Below are positions 18,994 through 19,301 of a DNA stretch of 19,301 nucleotides, piece after piece (within the stretch, counting starts at the first letter, position 1; every line of letters begins with the position of its first letter). A program made the position numbers and the translations under genes. The DNA is from Cudoniella acicularis (Eukaryota; Ascomycota; Leotiomycetes; Helotiales; Helotiaceae), in contig JAAMPI010001119.1 of assembly GCA_013054445.1 (NCBI GenBank), positions 1 to 19,301 on the forward strand, written 5' to 3'. The notes beneath the pieces were generated by a model. It ran no database searches and was not told where the DNA came from. It saw only the letters and a program-made list of their open reading frames with translations.

Positions 18994-19196
18994 ATATAAC
19001 GGAACTAGGTCTACTTAACTAAAGACGGCGCCTTAGGTAAGCAGGAGGTCTGTCGAATTGGTAGTATAGAAGTGTAAGCAAAGCGATACTATATGGATAT
19101 ATAACGGATCGGGGTCTACTTAACTAAAGACGGCGCCTCAGGTAAGCAAGAGGTCTGTCGGATTAGTAGTATAGAAGTGTCGAGCAAGGCAATACT
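18994..19196. repeat. Two tandem copies of a ~100-bp unit
   Basis: Copy 1 (18994-19090) and copy 2 (19099-19196) share ATATAACGG, GTCTACTTAACTAAAGACGG, GTAAGCA, AGGTCTGTCG, AGTATAGAAGTGT and end in ATACT, giving a period of about 105 bases. Many differences are transitions (CCTTAGG/CCTCAGG, GCAGGAGG/GCAAGAGG, GAATTGG/GGATTAG), as expected of RIP. This may be part of a transposon terminal region; the remaining bases to 19301 are GC-richer and unassigned. Confidence 0.85.
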
Positions 19197-19301
19197 GATC
19201 GGGTTGCTAACTAAGAAGCTTAGCACGTTACGAGCTTTGAAGCTGTTCGCCAAGGCTCACTGGCGCCGCTAGCGCTCCTGCGGAGCCTTCTAGCTCTACC
19301 A

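Overview
The window comes from a filamentous ascomycete (Pezizomycotina). The genes carry short introns (47-58 nt in the two large genes) with CTRAY branch points. The gene families are fungal: a synaptojanin-type inositol phosphatase, a GAF hybrid histidine kinase, Zn2Cys6-factor and BTB relics. The degraded flanks carry C-to-T / G-to-A nonsense changes of the kind left by repeat-induced point mutation (RIP). A Leotiomycetes/Helotiales source is my impression from the protein style; the sequence here does not prove it. The draft contains an ambiguous base (n at 16709).

Layout, left to right. Bases 1-2000 are a decayed margin: an AT-rich edge, a weak ankyrin-like relic (+), and a clearly recognisable but frameshifted C-terminal part of a fungal Zn2Cys6-type transcription factor (-). 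Bases 2042-2610 hold a small two-exon gene of unknown function (-). Bases 3692-7550 hold a three-exon bifunctional phosphoinositide phosphatase (SAC domain + 5-phosphatase domain + proline-rich tail, -). It is intact except for one missing base near 6664. A 3.6-kb divergent intergenic region follows, with tandem repeats including a (GCT)12 run. Then come a two-exon hybrid histidine kinase (11127-13902, +) and a single-exon secreted class 3 lipase (14437-15795, +) with a minimal AUG-UAA upstream ORF.

The right margin (about 16000-19301) is degraded again: a BTB/POZ gene relic with one stop codon, an endonuclease/exonuclease/phosphatase (EEP) family pseudogene with 12 in-frame stops and no frameshift, an AT-rich island with inverted repeats, and two tandem copies of a ~100-bp unit that differ largely by transitions.

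The three large intact genes do not form an evident pathway. They look like ordinary genes (membrane lipid signalling, two-component signalling, extracellular lipid hydrolysis) set between RIP-affected, repeat-rich borders. I did not find a convincing new multi-gene system. The most useful observations are the corrected gene structures, the probable single-base assembly errors at G/C runs, the RIP-decoded EEP pseudogene, and the start-stop uORF on the lipase.
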